From assembly GCA_023389005.1 (NCBI GenBank), contig JAEWFE010000246.1, forward strand, positions 1 through 5,606: a DNA stretch of 5,606 nt, written 5' to 3'. Numbering within the stretch: position 1 is the first letter of the stretch; every line of letters starts with the position of its first letter. A program made the translations under genes and the position numbers. This DNA comes from Bacillota bacterium (GTDB lineage Bacteria; Bacillota; Bacilli; Lactobacillales; Enterococcaceae). Below, piece by piece: positions 1 through 5,606 of the stretch. The notes under the pieces were generated by a model, which had not been told where the DNA came from, ran no database searches, and saw only the letters and a program-made list of their open reading frames with translations.

Positions 1-323
1 TCGATTATTTAGTAGGTAAAATTAGCAAACTTCGCGTCTTTGAAGATGATCAGCAAAAAATGAATCGTTCTATCATTGATGTCGGTGGGGAAATTTTGAG
101 TATTTCTCAATTTACCTTATTTGCGGACACTAAAAAGGGCAATCGACCAAGCTTCGTGCAAGCGGCCAAACCTGATACAGCCATTCCTTTATACGAGGCT
201 TTTAATGAAGGATTGCGTCAGGTAGGCATTCCGGTTGAAACGGGTATTTTCGGTGCCGATATGAAGTGTCACCTCGTTAATGATGGACCCGTTACGATCA
301 TTATCGACAGCCAAAATAAATAA
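1..323 (+). CDS. dtd: D-aminoacyl-tRNA deacylase, 3' part (5' end outside window)
   Basis: This cytoplasmic enzyme hydrolyses D-amino acids (and glycine) mischarged on tRNA, as a proofreading step for translation. The reading frame is open from base 3, well before the first in-frame ATG at 60, so that ATG (the M in DDQQKMNRSI) is internal and the true start is off the left edge. About 106 residues are present out of roughly 148-150 usual for the family, so about 43 N-terminal residues are missing. Two family signatures are visible. The SQFTL motif occurs in ILSISQFTLFADTKKGNRPS, and the C-terminal GADMKCHLVNDGPVTI carries the Gly-cisPro (GP) motif that projects into the partner subunit's active site. 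The gene ends with TAA followed at once by a hairpin terminator, so it appears to be the last gene of a housekeeping operon; in many Firmicutes that is relA-dtd. It marks the chromosomal anchor of the restriction locus. Confidence 0.95.
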   Translation, partial: DYLVGKISKLRVFEDDQQKMNRSIIDVGGEILSISQFTLFADTKKGNRPSFVQAAKPDTAIPLYEAFNEGLRQVGIPVETGIFGADMKCHLVNDGPVTIIIDSQNK

Positions 324-328
324 AAATG

Positions 329-379
329 AAAAATGGTAGTGATCCGCACAGAAAAAAGTGGGGTCGCTACCGTTTTTTT
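329..379 (+). terminator. Rho-independent terminator after dtd
   Basis: An 11-bp stem pairs GGTAGTGATCC (335-345) with GGGTCGCTACC (361-371), including two G-U wobbles. The 15-base loop is A-rich. The stem is extended by A residues at 329-333 facing the run of seven T at 373-379, interrupted only by a U-G pair. It begins six bases after the dtd stop and separates dtd from the restriction gene. Confidence 0.9.
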
Positions 380-386
380 ATACTCT

Positions 387-427
387 TTGTTTTTCTACTT
401 TTTTATAGGTATTTTTCGTGATAAAAT
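387..427 (+). promoter_or_regulatory. Weak candidate promoter(s) for hsdR
   Basis: Because a terminator precedes hsdR, a promoter is expected in 380-445. The best -10-like hexamer is TAAAAT at 422-427, but it lacks a good -35 at the right distance. An alternative pair is TTGTTT (387-392) and TATTTT (410-415), with a 17-base spacer. Both are weak matches in T-rich DNA, so the exact promoter is uncertain. Confidence 0.25.
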
Positions 428-459
428 GACGTTGAGAGAGTGACGAAAGGGGCTTAGTA

Positions 460-3441
460 ATGGTAGAGTATACACTTGAAAATGAGATGGAGCAAAGATT
501 AATTCATCAATTAACAAATGGAATTAGCCAATGGAAGTATCGTGGGGATATTCATACAGAAACAGAACTTTGGAAAAATTTCTTTAAGATATTAGAATCA
601 AATAATACTAAAGCGTTAAATGATCATCCATTAACAGTTCAAGAAAAAGAACAAATCAAAAACCAATTGATGTTCCCTAACTTTTATGAAGCAGCTAAAT
701 GGATTGCGGGTGAAAATGGTATCGCCAAAGTGCAAGTCCAACGTGAAGATGCAAGTCTAGGCACTATCCGTCTAGAAGTATTGCATCGAAATCATGTTGC
801 TGGAGGAAAATCGGTCTATGAAGTGGTAAATCAAGTCGTACGTCAAAATCAGCGTGACCGTAGACTAGATGTGACTTTGTTAATTAATGGATTGCCGATG
901 ATTCATATTGAGTTAAAGAATCATTCTGAACCATTTATGGATGCGTTCCGTCAAATTCGCAAGTACGACCGAGAAGGAATGTTTCGAGGAATCTACTCAG
1001 CTTTACAAATGTTTGTCGTATCAAATGGAGTAGAAACGAAATATATTGCTGCGGCTAAAGATGGAAAAATCAACGAACAATTTTTAACTGGTTGGGTGGA
1101 TAAAAATAATCACCCAGTCAAGGATTTGGTTTCATTTACTGAACATGTCCTTTCAATCCCTCGGGCGCATGAGATGGTGATGCAGTATTCAGTGATTGAT
1201 GATGAGAAAAAAGCATTAATTATCTTACGTCCTTACCAAGTACATGCGATTGAAGCAGTGAAACAAGCTAGTCGTGAGCAAAAAAGTGGCTATGTCTGGC
1301 ATACGACGGGTTCGGGTAAAACATTGACGAGTTATAAAGTTGCACGAAATTTATTACAAGAACCGACCATCAATAAAACAATCTTTATCGTTGATAGAAA
1401 AGATTTAGATCAGCAAACAACTTCTAGCTTTATGAGTTATGCAGAGAATGATACTGTAGATATTGATGAAACTGAAAATACGGATCATTTGGTCAAACGT
1501 CTTTCTTCAGATGATCAAACCGTGGTTGTGACGACGATTCAAAAAATCAATACCATGTTGCGAAAATTTGAAGATGGAAAATATGTACGAGAAGCAAATA
1601 AGATTAAAGATAAAAAAATGGCTTTTGTTGTGGATGAATGTCACCGCGCAGTTACGCCACAAGCACAGCATCATATTAAACAATTTATGCGTAATTCACT
1701 ATGGTACGGATTTACTGGTACACCGATTTTTGCGGAGAATAAGCGCGAACAGATAGGTGATTTAGCGCAAACGACGGAAGAACAATACGGTGAAAAGTTA
1801 CATGCTTATACGGTTAAAGAAGCCATTCACGATAAAGCTGTTTTAGGTTTTCAAATTGAATATATGTCAACTATGCCTGATGTTAATGAAGAAAGTATTC
1901 CTGATTCAGCCTATGAAAACGAAAAGCATATGTTAAAAGTTTTAGATCAAATCCTAAACAAATCGCAAAATAAGTTAGGAATGAAAAATGGTGAAGGTGA
2001 AGCATATGAAGCCATGCTAACGGTAAAAAATATTGCGATGGCACAGAAATATTTTGAGTTACTCGTGAAAATCAAGAATGGCGAAAGTGAATTAAAAATT
2101 AGTGAACGTACTAAGAAGTTTTTACCAGATTTTCCAAAAATTGCGATTACATACTCGGTCACTGAAAATGATGAAGATAGTCAATCTAATCGTGAAAAAA
2201 TGCAAGAAGCCATCGATTATTATAATCAAGAATTTGATACTAAGTTCTCAGTTGATGATTTAGTGAGTTATAATACCAATGTCAATGATCGCTTAGCAAG
2301 AAAACGCGATAGATATAAGATTCGTTCAGAACAATTAGACTTAATCATCGTGGTTAATCGTTTGTTAACAGGGTTTGATGCACCATGTTTATCAACTCTA
2401 TTTATTGATCGTAAACCGATGAAGCCACAAGATTTAATTCAAGCATTTAGCCGTACAAATCGTTTATTTGATAATCATAAAAAGCATGGTCAAATCGTCA
2501 CTTTCCAAATGCCTGACAAATTCCAAGAAGCTGTAGATAATGCTTTAACTTTATACTCTAGTGGTGGGAAAAATCACGTATTGGCACCAAGTTGGGAAGA
2601 AGAAAAAGCTAACTTTGATGATGTATTAAGAAATCTCAAAAATATCGCTCCGACTTCGGATGATACACCTAGCATTGAGTCAGCTACAGACGAAGAATTG
2701 CGCAGATTTGCTAAAGCCTTCCAAGAGTTTGATAAATATTTTTCATCGATTCAAGTCTATGCTGATTATGATGAAGAAGAAGTCATGCAGGAAGCCCAAC
2801 TAACGAAAGAAGAAATTGAAAAGTATGCTGGGAAATACGAAAATGTCCTTGATGAATTAAGACGACGTAAACAAAACGATGATAATAATGATGATGAACC
2901 ATTCGATGTATATTATGAATTAGAAAGTATTCGTACAGATGAAATCAACTATGAATATATTTTACGGTTAATTCAAAGCTTTATTCCTGAAGAAGATGGT
3001 TCAAATAATGAAATGACGGAAAAAGAAGCTAAGGTAATCAGTGGCTATATTGATGATTTGGCGAAACATAATCCTCAATTGGCTGAGTTAATCAATCAAA
3101 TTTGGTTCGAAGTTCAATTAGACCCAGAAAAATACCGTGGAGAATCTATTTCATACTTACTTGAGAAGAAAATTCAAGAAACACAGAATGAAAAGTTGAA
3201 ACAAATTGCGAATGATTGGGCTGTGTCAGAAGAAGCTCTGGCCTATTATGCAGCGAATTATCGTCCACATATTGATAAACAATTAGGTGAATCTGAATTA
3301 CGTAAATCTGGTGACTATAAGAAATATAAAGAATTACACCATGCAGAAGATATCAATCCAATGAAGTATAAGAATCAATTAAAACGTGGCATTAAAGAAG
3401 TTGTTGAAAAGGAAATTTTGCCGTTGCGTACAAGAAAATAG
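460..3441 (+). CDS. hsdR: Type I restriction enzyme, R (motor/endonuclease) subunit
   Basis: HsdR is the ATP-driven translocation and cleavage subunit of a type I restriction-modification complex. It acts only with HsdM and HsdS. The 993-residue protein is close to EcoR124I HsdR (about 1040). In the N-terminal nuclease domain D137, E151 and K153 (RRLDV...HIELKNH) form the PD-(D/E)XK site. They are followed by QxxxY at Q165-Y169, with the same spacing as recalled for EcoR124I. The SF2 motor follows: Walker A TTGSGKT (282-288), motif II DECH (392-395), motif III GFTGTP (417-422), motif V TGFDAP (637-642) and motif VI QAFSRTNR (661-668). The region after about 720 is a charged helical C-terminal domain. 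The start ATG is supported by AAAGGGG at 446-452, seven bases upstream. No frameshift or missing catalytic residue is visible, so the subunit looks functional. Unlike many hsd operons, hsdR is followed by its own terminator and not by hsdM. Confidence 0.97.
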   Translation: MVEYTLENEMEQRLIHQLTNGISQWKYRGDIHTETELWKNFFKILESNNTKALNDHPLTVQEKEQIKNQLMFPNFYEAAKWIAGENGIAKVQVQREDASLGTIRLEVLHRNHVAGGKSVYEVVNQVVRQNQRDRRLDVTLLINGLPMIHIELKNHSEPFMDAFRQIRKYDREGMFRGIYSALQMFVVSNGVETKYIAAAKDGKINEQFLTGWVDKNNHPVKDLVSFTEHVLSIPRAHEMVMQYSVIDDEKKALIILRPYQVHAIEAVKQASREQKSGYVWHTTGSGKTLTSYKVARNLLQEPTINKTIFIVDRKDLDQQTTSSFMSYAENDTVDIDETENTDHLVKRLSSDDQTVVVTTIQKINTMLRKFEDGKYVREANKIKDKKMAFVVDECHRAVTPQAQHHIKQFMRNSLWYGFTGTPIFAENKREQIGDLAQTTEEQYGEKLHAYTVKEAIHDKAVLGFQIEYMSTMPDVNEESIPDSAYENEKHMLKVLDQILNKSQNKLGMKNGEGEAYEAMLTVKNIAMAQKYFELLVKIKNGESELKISERTKKFLPDFPKIAITYSVTENDEDSQSNREKMQEAIDYYNQEFDTKFSVDDLVSYNTNVNDRLARKRDRYKIRSEQLDLIIVVNRLLTGFDAPCLSTLFIDRKPMKPQDLIQAFSRTNRLFDNHKKHGQIVTFQMPDKFQEAVDNALTLYSSGGKNHVLAPSWEEEKANFDDVLRNLKNIAPTSDDTPSIESATDEELRRFAKAFQEFDKYFSSIQVYADYDEEEVMQEAQLTKEEIEKYAGKYENVLDELRRRKQNDDNNDDEPFDVYYELESIRTDEINYEYILRLIQSFIPEEDGSNNEMTEKEAKVISGYIDDLAKHNPQLAELINQIWFEVQLDPEKYRGESISYLLEKKIQETQNEKLKQIANDWAVSEEALAYYAANYRPHIDKQLGESELRKSGDYKKYKELHHAEDINPMKYKNQLKRGIKEVVEKEILPLRTRK

Positions 3442-3451
3442 AGAGAGTAAT

Positions 3452-3487
3452 AAAAAGGGAGTTTCTAATTTCAGAGACTCTCTTTTT
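3452..3487 (+). terminator. Rho-independent terminator after hsdR
   Basis: A 15-bp stem pairs AAAAAGGGAGTTTCT (3452-3466) with AGAGACTCTCTTTTT (3473-3487), including two G-U wobbles, around a six-base loop (AATTTC). It ends in five T. It lies 11 bases after the hsdR stop and should insulate hsdR from the downstream unit. The A-run and T-run symmetry could allow bidirectional function. Confidence 0.9.
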
Positions 3488-3515
3488 GAAATTTAAATAA
3501 ATTACTCAAAAAGTA

Positions 3516-3547
3516 TTTACAAAAATCATTTTTGATAGTATTATAAT
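3516..3547 (+). promoter_or_regulatory. Sigma-A-type promoter of the antitoxin-zeta-half HsdS unit
   Basis: The -35 is TTTACA (3516-3521, five of six consensus bases) and the -10 is TATTAT (3539-3544, five of six), with an ideal 17-base spacer. An overlapping perfect TATAAT lies at 3542-3547, but its spacer is 20 bases. Transcription should begin near 3550-3555, giving a leader of about 40 bases. It lies just after the hsdR terminator, so the downstream genes are independently transcribed. Confidence 0.75.
3520..3534. promoter_or_regulatory. Palindromic candidate operator within the promoter spacer
   Basis: CAAAAATCATTTTTG is a perfect inverted repeat (7-bp arms around one C). It overlaps the last two bases of the -35 and fills most of the spacer. 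A second symmetry flanks the -10, with TTACAAAA at 3517-3524 and TTTTGTAA at 3547-3554. Bound protein here would block RNA polymerase, as in autoregulated toxin-antitoxin operons. The assignment rests on position and symmetry only, and A/T-rich palindromes also arise by chance. Confidence 0.45.
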
Positions 3548-3580
3548 TTTGTAATTTAGTTAAAATACATCGCGTAAAAG

Positions 3581-3587
3581 AAGGTGG
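3581..3587 (+). promoter_or_regulatory. Ribosome binding site that fixes the small-gene start
   Basis: AAGGTGG lies five bases upstream of the in-frame GTG at 3593. The upstream GTG at 3584 lies inside this site and so cannot use it. The start is therefore placed at 3593. Confidence 0.7.
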
Positions 3588-3592
3588 ATAAT

Positions 3593-3778
3593 GTGGAAAT
3601 AGAGAAAGAGTTAAAAAGAATTTACAACGAAGTAATGCAGATGGATATGTTGGAATTAAAACGTGCCTATGAAGAAGCTGAAACAGAAGAAGAGCTAGAG
3701 TTATATCGGGATTTGTTTACCTTTAGATTGCGACAACGTCAAAAGAAAGTAATTAGTCGGAAAGAATTTGTAAGGTGA
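3593..3778 (+). CDS. Small charged helical protein, probable antitoxin of the zeta-like toxin
   Basis: This 61-aa protein begins MEIEKELKRIYNEV from a GTG codon placed by the AAGGTGG site; starting at GTG 3584 would add three residues. It is rich in Glu, Lys and Arg, acidic through the middle (EEAETEEELEL) and strongly basic at the end (RLRQRQKKVISRK). It has no Cys, signal peptide or membrane segment and is probably almost all alpha-helical. It is the first gene after the promoter and ends five bases before the zeta-like kinase start. The kinase's ribosome binding site is formed by its last codons, so translation may be coupled. A small gene placed just before a zeta-type kinase is the usual arrangement for an antitoxin, and that is the basis of the call. 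It resembles neither the longer epsilon antitoxin nor PezA, and no helix-turn-helix is evident, so whether it binds the operator is open. Confidence 0.75.
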   Translation: MEIEKELKRIYNEVMQMDMLELKRAYEEAETEEELELYRDLFTFRLRQRQKKVISRKEFVR

Positions 3779-3783
3779 AGTAG

Positions 3784-4353
3784 ATGAGACCAAAATATAT
3801 TATTGTTGCTGGAGTTAACGGTTCGGGAAAATCAACTTTTTATGATACTTATCCAGAGCTTTTTATAGATACCAAAAGAATAAATGCTGATGAGATATTA
3901 AAAAGTAATGGCGGCGATTGGAAAAAGATGAGTGATAATATGAAAGCAATGAGAGCAGTCATTCAATTAATGAATCAAGCTATCGAAAATCATATTTCTT
4001 TTCATCAAGAAACAACTTTATCGGGACAAGGGCAGAAAAAGTGGATAGAAAAAGCAAAACAAAATGGTTATGAAGTGACATTACTTTATGTTGGGATAAA
4101 AGACGCTGATTTAGCGGTTGAGCGTGTGAAACAGAGAGTAGCAAAAGGTGGTCACGGAATACCAGAAGAAACTATTCGCAAAAGATTCCAACAGTCATTG
4201 AAAAATCTAGAAATAATTGCGCCATTATGTGATTGTGTAGAATTATATGATAACACTGATAGTTTTATTTCCGTCTATGAGCGAAAAGATGACCATATCG
4301 TAACAACTCCACCCAAAAATATTGAATGGATACCAGATAGTTTTAAAGAATAG
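3784..4353 (+). CDS. Zeta-toxin-like P-loop kinase (COG4185-type), probable toxin
   Basis: This 189-aa protein belongs to the zeta-toxin/AAA_33-like P-loop kinase group. Characterised zeta and PezT toxins phosphorylate UDP-N-acetylglucosamine and so poison cell-wall synthesis; this substrate is inferred here, not shown. Walker A is GVNGSGKST (10-18, K16) after a hydrophobic strand (YIIVAG). INADEI (33-38) supplies a candidate catalytic Asp (D36), and HQETTLSG (74-81) matches the zeta-family Glu-Thr-Thr substrate-site motif. R114/R118 and GGHGIPEETIRKRF (122-135) carry the Arg and Gly-rich motifs typical of the COG4185 branch. All key motifs are intact, so the enzyme looks active. The start ATG has AAGGTGA five bases upstream (3772-3778), overlapping the stop of the preceding small gene. 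The next gene begins 15 bases downstream. A non-toxic small-molecule kinase role cannot be excluded. Confidence 0.85.
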   Translation: MRPKYIIVAGVNGSGKSTFYDTYPELFIDTKRINADEILKSNGGDWKKMSDNMKAMRAVIQLMNQAIENHISFHQETTLSGQGQKKWIEKAKQNGYEVTLLYVGIKDADLAVERVKQRVAKGGHGIPEETIRKRFQQSLKNLEIIAPLCDCVELYDNTDSFISVYERKDDHIVTTPPKNIEWIPDSFKE

Positions 4354-4360
4354 AAAAGGA
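4354..4360 (+). promoter_or_regulatory. Ribosome binding site that fixes the half-HsdS start
   Basis: AAAAGGA immediately follows the zeta-like stop and lies eight bases before ATG 4369. The in-frame ATG at 4360 begins on the last base of this site and has no other site upstream. Translation most likely starts at 4369. Confidence 0.75.
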
Positions 4361-4368
4361 TGGTTTAC

Positions 4369-4932
4369 ATGATTCCATTAATAGAAATTGTACATCTTAC
4401 ACAAGGAATGAATACGAGTAGGGTTTCTTCTGATGTCGATAAATTGTATGATCAAAAATCTTTTGAAATTGATGATATGAGTGCAACGATGCCAAATGAA
4501 TTATTATTTGATAAAGAAAATGCTGATTTATATGTGAAACCAGGCGATGTGGTGATTAATAATATGAATCAACGCGCTGCTATTGTTAGTTTAGAAAACC
4601 AAGGAAAGTTGTTAACAGGAAATTTTTTTAAGGTTGATTTTTTGAACCATACGATAGATAAAAGTTATTTTGTCTATTTATATAATGAAAATAGAGAAGT
4701 GTTAAAAGAAAAAAATAAGCAGTTACAAGGAACAACCGTGGTACAAAAATTAACTAAATCAGGATTGAATTCATTGCTATTGCCTATGGTGTCACTTGAA
4801 AAGCAACAAGAAATCGGTCAAATCTACCTAAAATTGCAACAATTGAAAAAGAAGATGTATCAACAAATTGATAATCTTGACCAATTCACAATCCAAATCC
4901 TAGAAGGTAAGATAAATTCTGAAAATAAATGA
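4369..4932 (+). CDS. One-TRD 'half' HsdS, type I restriction specificity-like protein
   Basis: The 187-aa protein from ATG 4369 (starting at ATG 4360 would give 190) is about half of a normal 380-420-aa HsdS. It has a single target-recognition domain: MIPLIEIVHLTQGMNTSR at the N-terminus, then KPGDVVINN (57-65), a pattern typical of the TRD fold, and KLLTGNFFKVDF (80-91). A conserved helical segment follows (LPMVSLEKQQEIG at 138-150, then QLKKKMYQQI), of the kind that separates the two TRDs of HsdS and docks HsdM. It ends naturally after this helix, so it resembles a purpose-built half subunit and not a random break. Half-S proteins of EcoR124I/EcoDXXI type can dimerise and give a palindromic target. 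It is probably co-transcribed with the zeta-like gene (15-base gap). No hsdM is visible nearby to pair with it. It could also serve as a DNA-binding accessory of the small operon. Confidence 0.85.
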   Translation: MIPLIEIVHLTQGMNTSRVSSDVDKLYDQKSFEIDDMSATMPNELLFDKENADLYVKPGDVVINNMNQRAAIVSLENQGKLLTGNFFKVDFLNHTIDKSYFVYLYNENREVLKEKNKQLQGTTVVQKLTKSGLNSLLLPMVSLEKQQEIGQIYLKLQQLKKKMYQQIDNLDQFTIQILEGKINSENK

Positions 4933-4985
4933 AATAACCGAAATCACCAGTCTAATTCTGAATAGTTATTGCCACTATTGCGCGC

Positions 4986-5606
4986 GTTTGGGAACAGCGA
5001 AAGTTGGGGGAAGTGGTAGAAAGAGTAACTAGAAAAAATCATAATCTTATTTCTACATTACCTCTTACAATATCTGCACAATTTGGTTTGGTTGATCAAA
5101 CTACTTTTTTTAAGAAGCAAGTGGCGAGTAAGGATGTTTCTGGATACTATCTTTTAAAAAATGGAGAATTTGCTTATAACAAAAGTTACTCAAAAGATTA
5201 TCCTTGGGGAACAATAAAACGATTAGATTTATATGACAGGGGAGTTTTATCAACGCTATATATTTTATTTAAACCAGTACTTATTAATTCGGATTTTTTG
5301 GTTGCCTATTATGAAACTGATTATTGGCATAAAGAAGTAGCAATTAGGTCTGCCGAAGGTGCTAGAAATCATGGGTTATTAAATATTACAGCTAGAGATT
5401 TTTTTGATACCAGATTGATCATACCGGAAAATAATATAGAGCAAAAAAAAATTGGTCATTTATTTGAAAAAATAGATAAACTCATAACCCTTCATCAGCG
5501 TAAATTAGAACAACTTGAGCAATTAAAAAACACGCTTTTATCAAAAATGTTCCCTAAATCTGGAACAAATATCCCAGAAATTCGTTTTTCTGGTTTTACT
5601 GATGCT
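4986..5606 (+). pseudogene. hsdS: 5'-truncated type I specificity gene hsdS or silent cassette, continuing past the window
   Basis: The frame is open to the window edge with 206 residues from W at 4989. It begins WEQRKLGEVVERVTRKN, continues LPLTISAQFGLVDQ (25-38), EFAYNKSYS (60-68) and YPWGTIKRLD (71-80), and reaches the central helix KLEQLEQLKNTLLSKMFPK (172-190). It ends at IPEIRFSGFTDA. This is one complete TRD plus the conserved spacer of a classical EcoR124I-like HsdS, with the second TRD expected beyond the edge. WEQRKLGE normally follows a start peptide of the IRFxGFTDA kind, but here the preceding codons are unrelated (IVIATIAR) and a TGA at 4959-4961 closes the frame. There is no in-frame ATG for about 185 codons and no usable ribosome binding site. 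The gene is therefore headless: a pseudogene, a silent cassette of a recombining specificity locus, or less likely a protein with a weak GTG/TTG start near 5004-5013. Confidence 0.75.

Noticed and set aside
60..323. ATG at 60 as a real start giving an 87-aa protein
   Set aside because: The dtd homology continues upstream in the same frame to base 3 (DYLVGKISKLRVFEDD), so this Met is internal to dtd.
1568..1756. 62-codon + strand open frame inside hsdR
   Set aside because: It lies wholly within the motor-domain coding region in another frame, encodes no recognisable motif and has no convincing ribosome binding site; it is a shadow of hsdR.
1947..2162. 71-codon - strand open frame opposite hsdR, hydrophobic-looking product
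   Set aside because: It is the antisense shadow of hsdR. The apparent hydrophobicity comes from reversing Lys/Glu-rich codons, and there is no promoter or ribosome binding site.
2870..2900. Short GAT/AAT-rich run in hsdR as a possible slippage or phase-variation tract
   Set aside because: The trinucleotide pattern is irregular and in frame, encoding an acidic loop (NDDNNDDEPF); changes would not shift the frame and no homopolymer is long enough.
4933..4970. AATAAC / GTTATT inverted repeat after the half-HsdS as a terminator
   Set aside because: Only 6 bp of A/T-rich pairing with a 26-base loop and no T-run; too weak to call a terminator.
4369..5606. An invertible segment with both repeats inside the window
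   Set aside because: No reverse-complement copy of the WEQRKL-coding region (around 4988-5012) was seen elsewhere in the window; any partner repeat must lie outside it.
1..5606. CRISPR arrays, tRNA or rRNA genes, insertion sequences
   Set aside because: No regularly spaced repeats, cloverleaf-like segment or transposase motif was seen by eye on either strand.

Overview
The window looks like an AT-rich, low-GC Gram-positive chromosome, most probably a member of the Lactobacillales such as an Enterococcus relative. This rests on the style of the dtd and hsd proteins, the strong AAGG-type ribosome binding sites and the A/T-flanked hairpin terminators. The genus is an inference. All recognised genes lie on the + strand.

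Layout. Bases 1-323 hold the 3' part of the housekeeping gene dtd (D-aminoacyl-tRNA deacylase), closed by a hairpin terminator at about 329-379. Next comes a complete type I restriction gene, hsdR (460-3441, 993 aa). Its nuclease residues and SF2 motor motifs are all intact, and it has its own terminator at 3452-3487. A fresh promoter at about 3516-3547, with a perfect 15-bp palindrome in its spacer, then starts a compact three-gene unit. This unit comprises a 61-aa charged helical protein (probable antitoxin, GTG start at 3593), a zeta-toxin-like P-loop kinase (3784-4353), and a 187-aa one-TRD 'half' HsdS protein (4369-4932). The gaps are 5 and 15 bases, which suggests one transcript. From about 4989 to the window end runs an open frame for a classical HsdS protein. 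It begins abruptly at the conserved WEQRKLGE block with no start codon or ribosome binding site, so it looks like a 5'-truncated or silent specificity cassette.

How the parts may work together. HsdR supplies translocation and cleavage for a type I restriction-modification complex, and HsdS-type proteins choose the DNA target. No hsdM (methyltransferase) is present. It must lie beyond the right edge or elsewhere if the system is active. Placing a probable toxin-antitoxin pair between hsdR and the specificity genes, co-transcribed with a half-HsdS, is the most unusual feature. It could be an addiction or backup-defence module embedded in the restriction locus, or simply a hitchhiker. The truncated cassette suggests that the specificity genes are being reshuffled by recombination, possibly phase variation.
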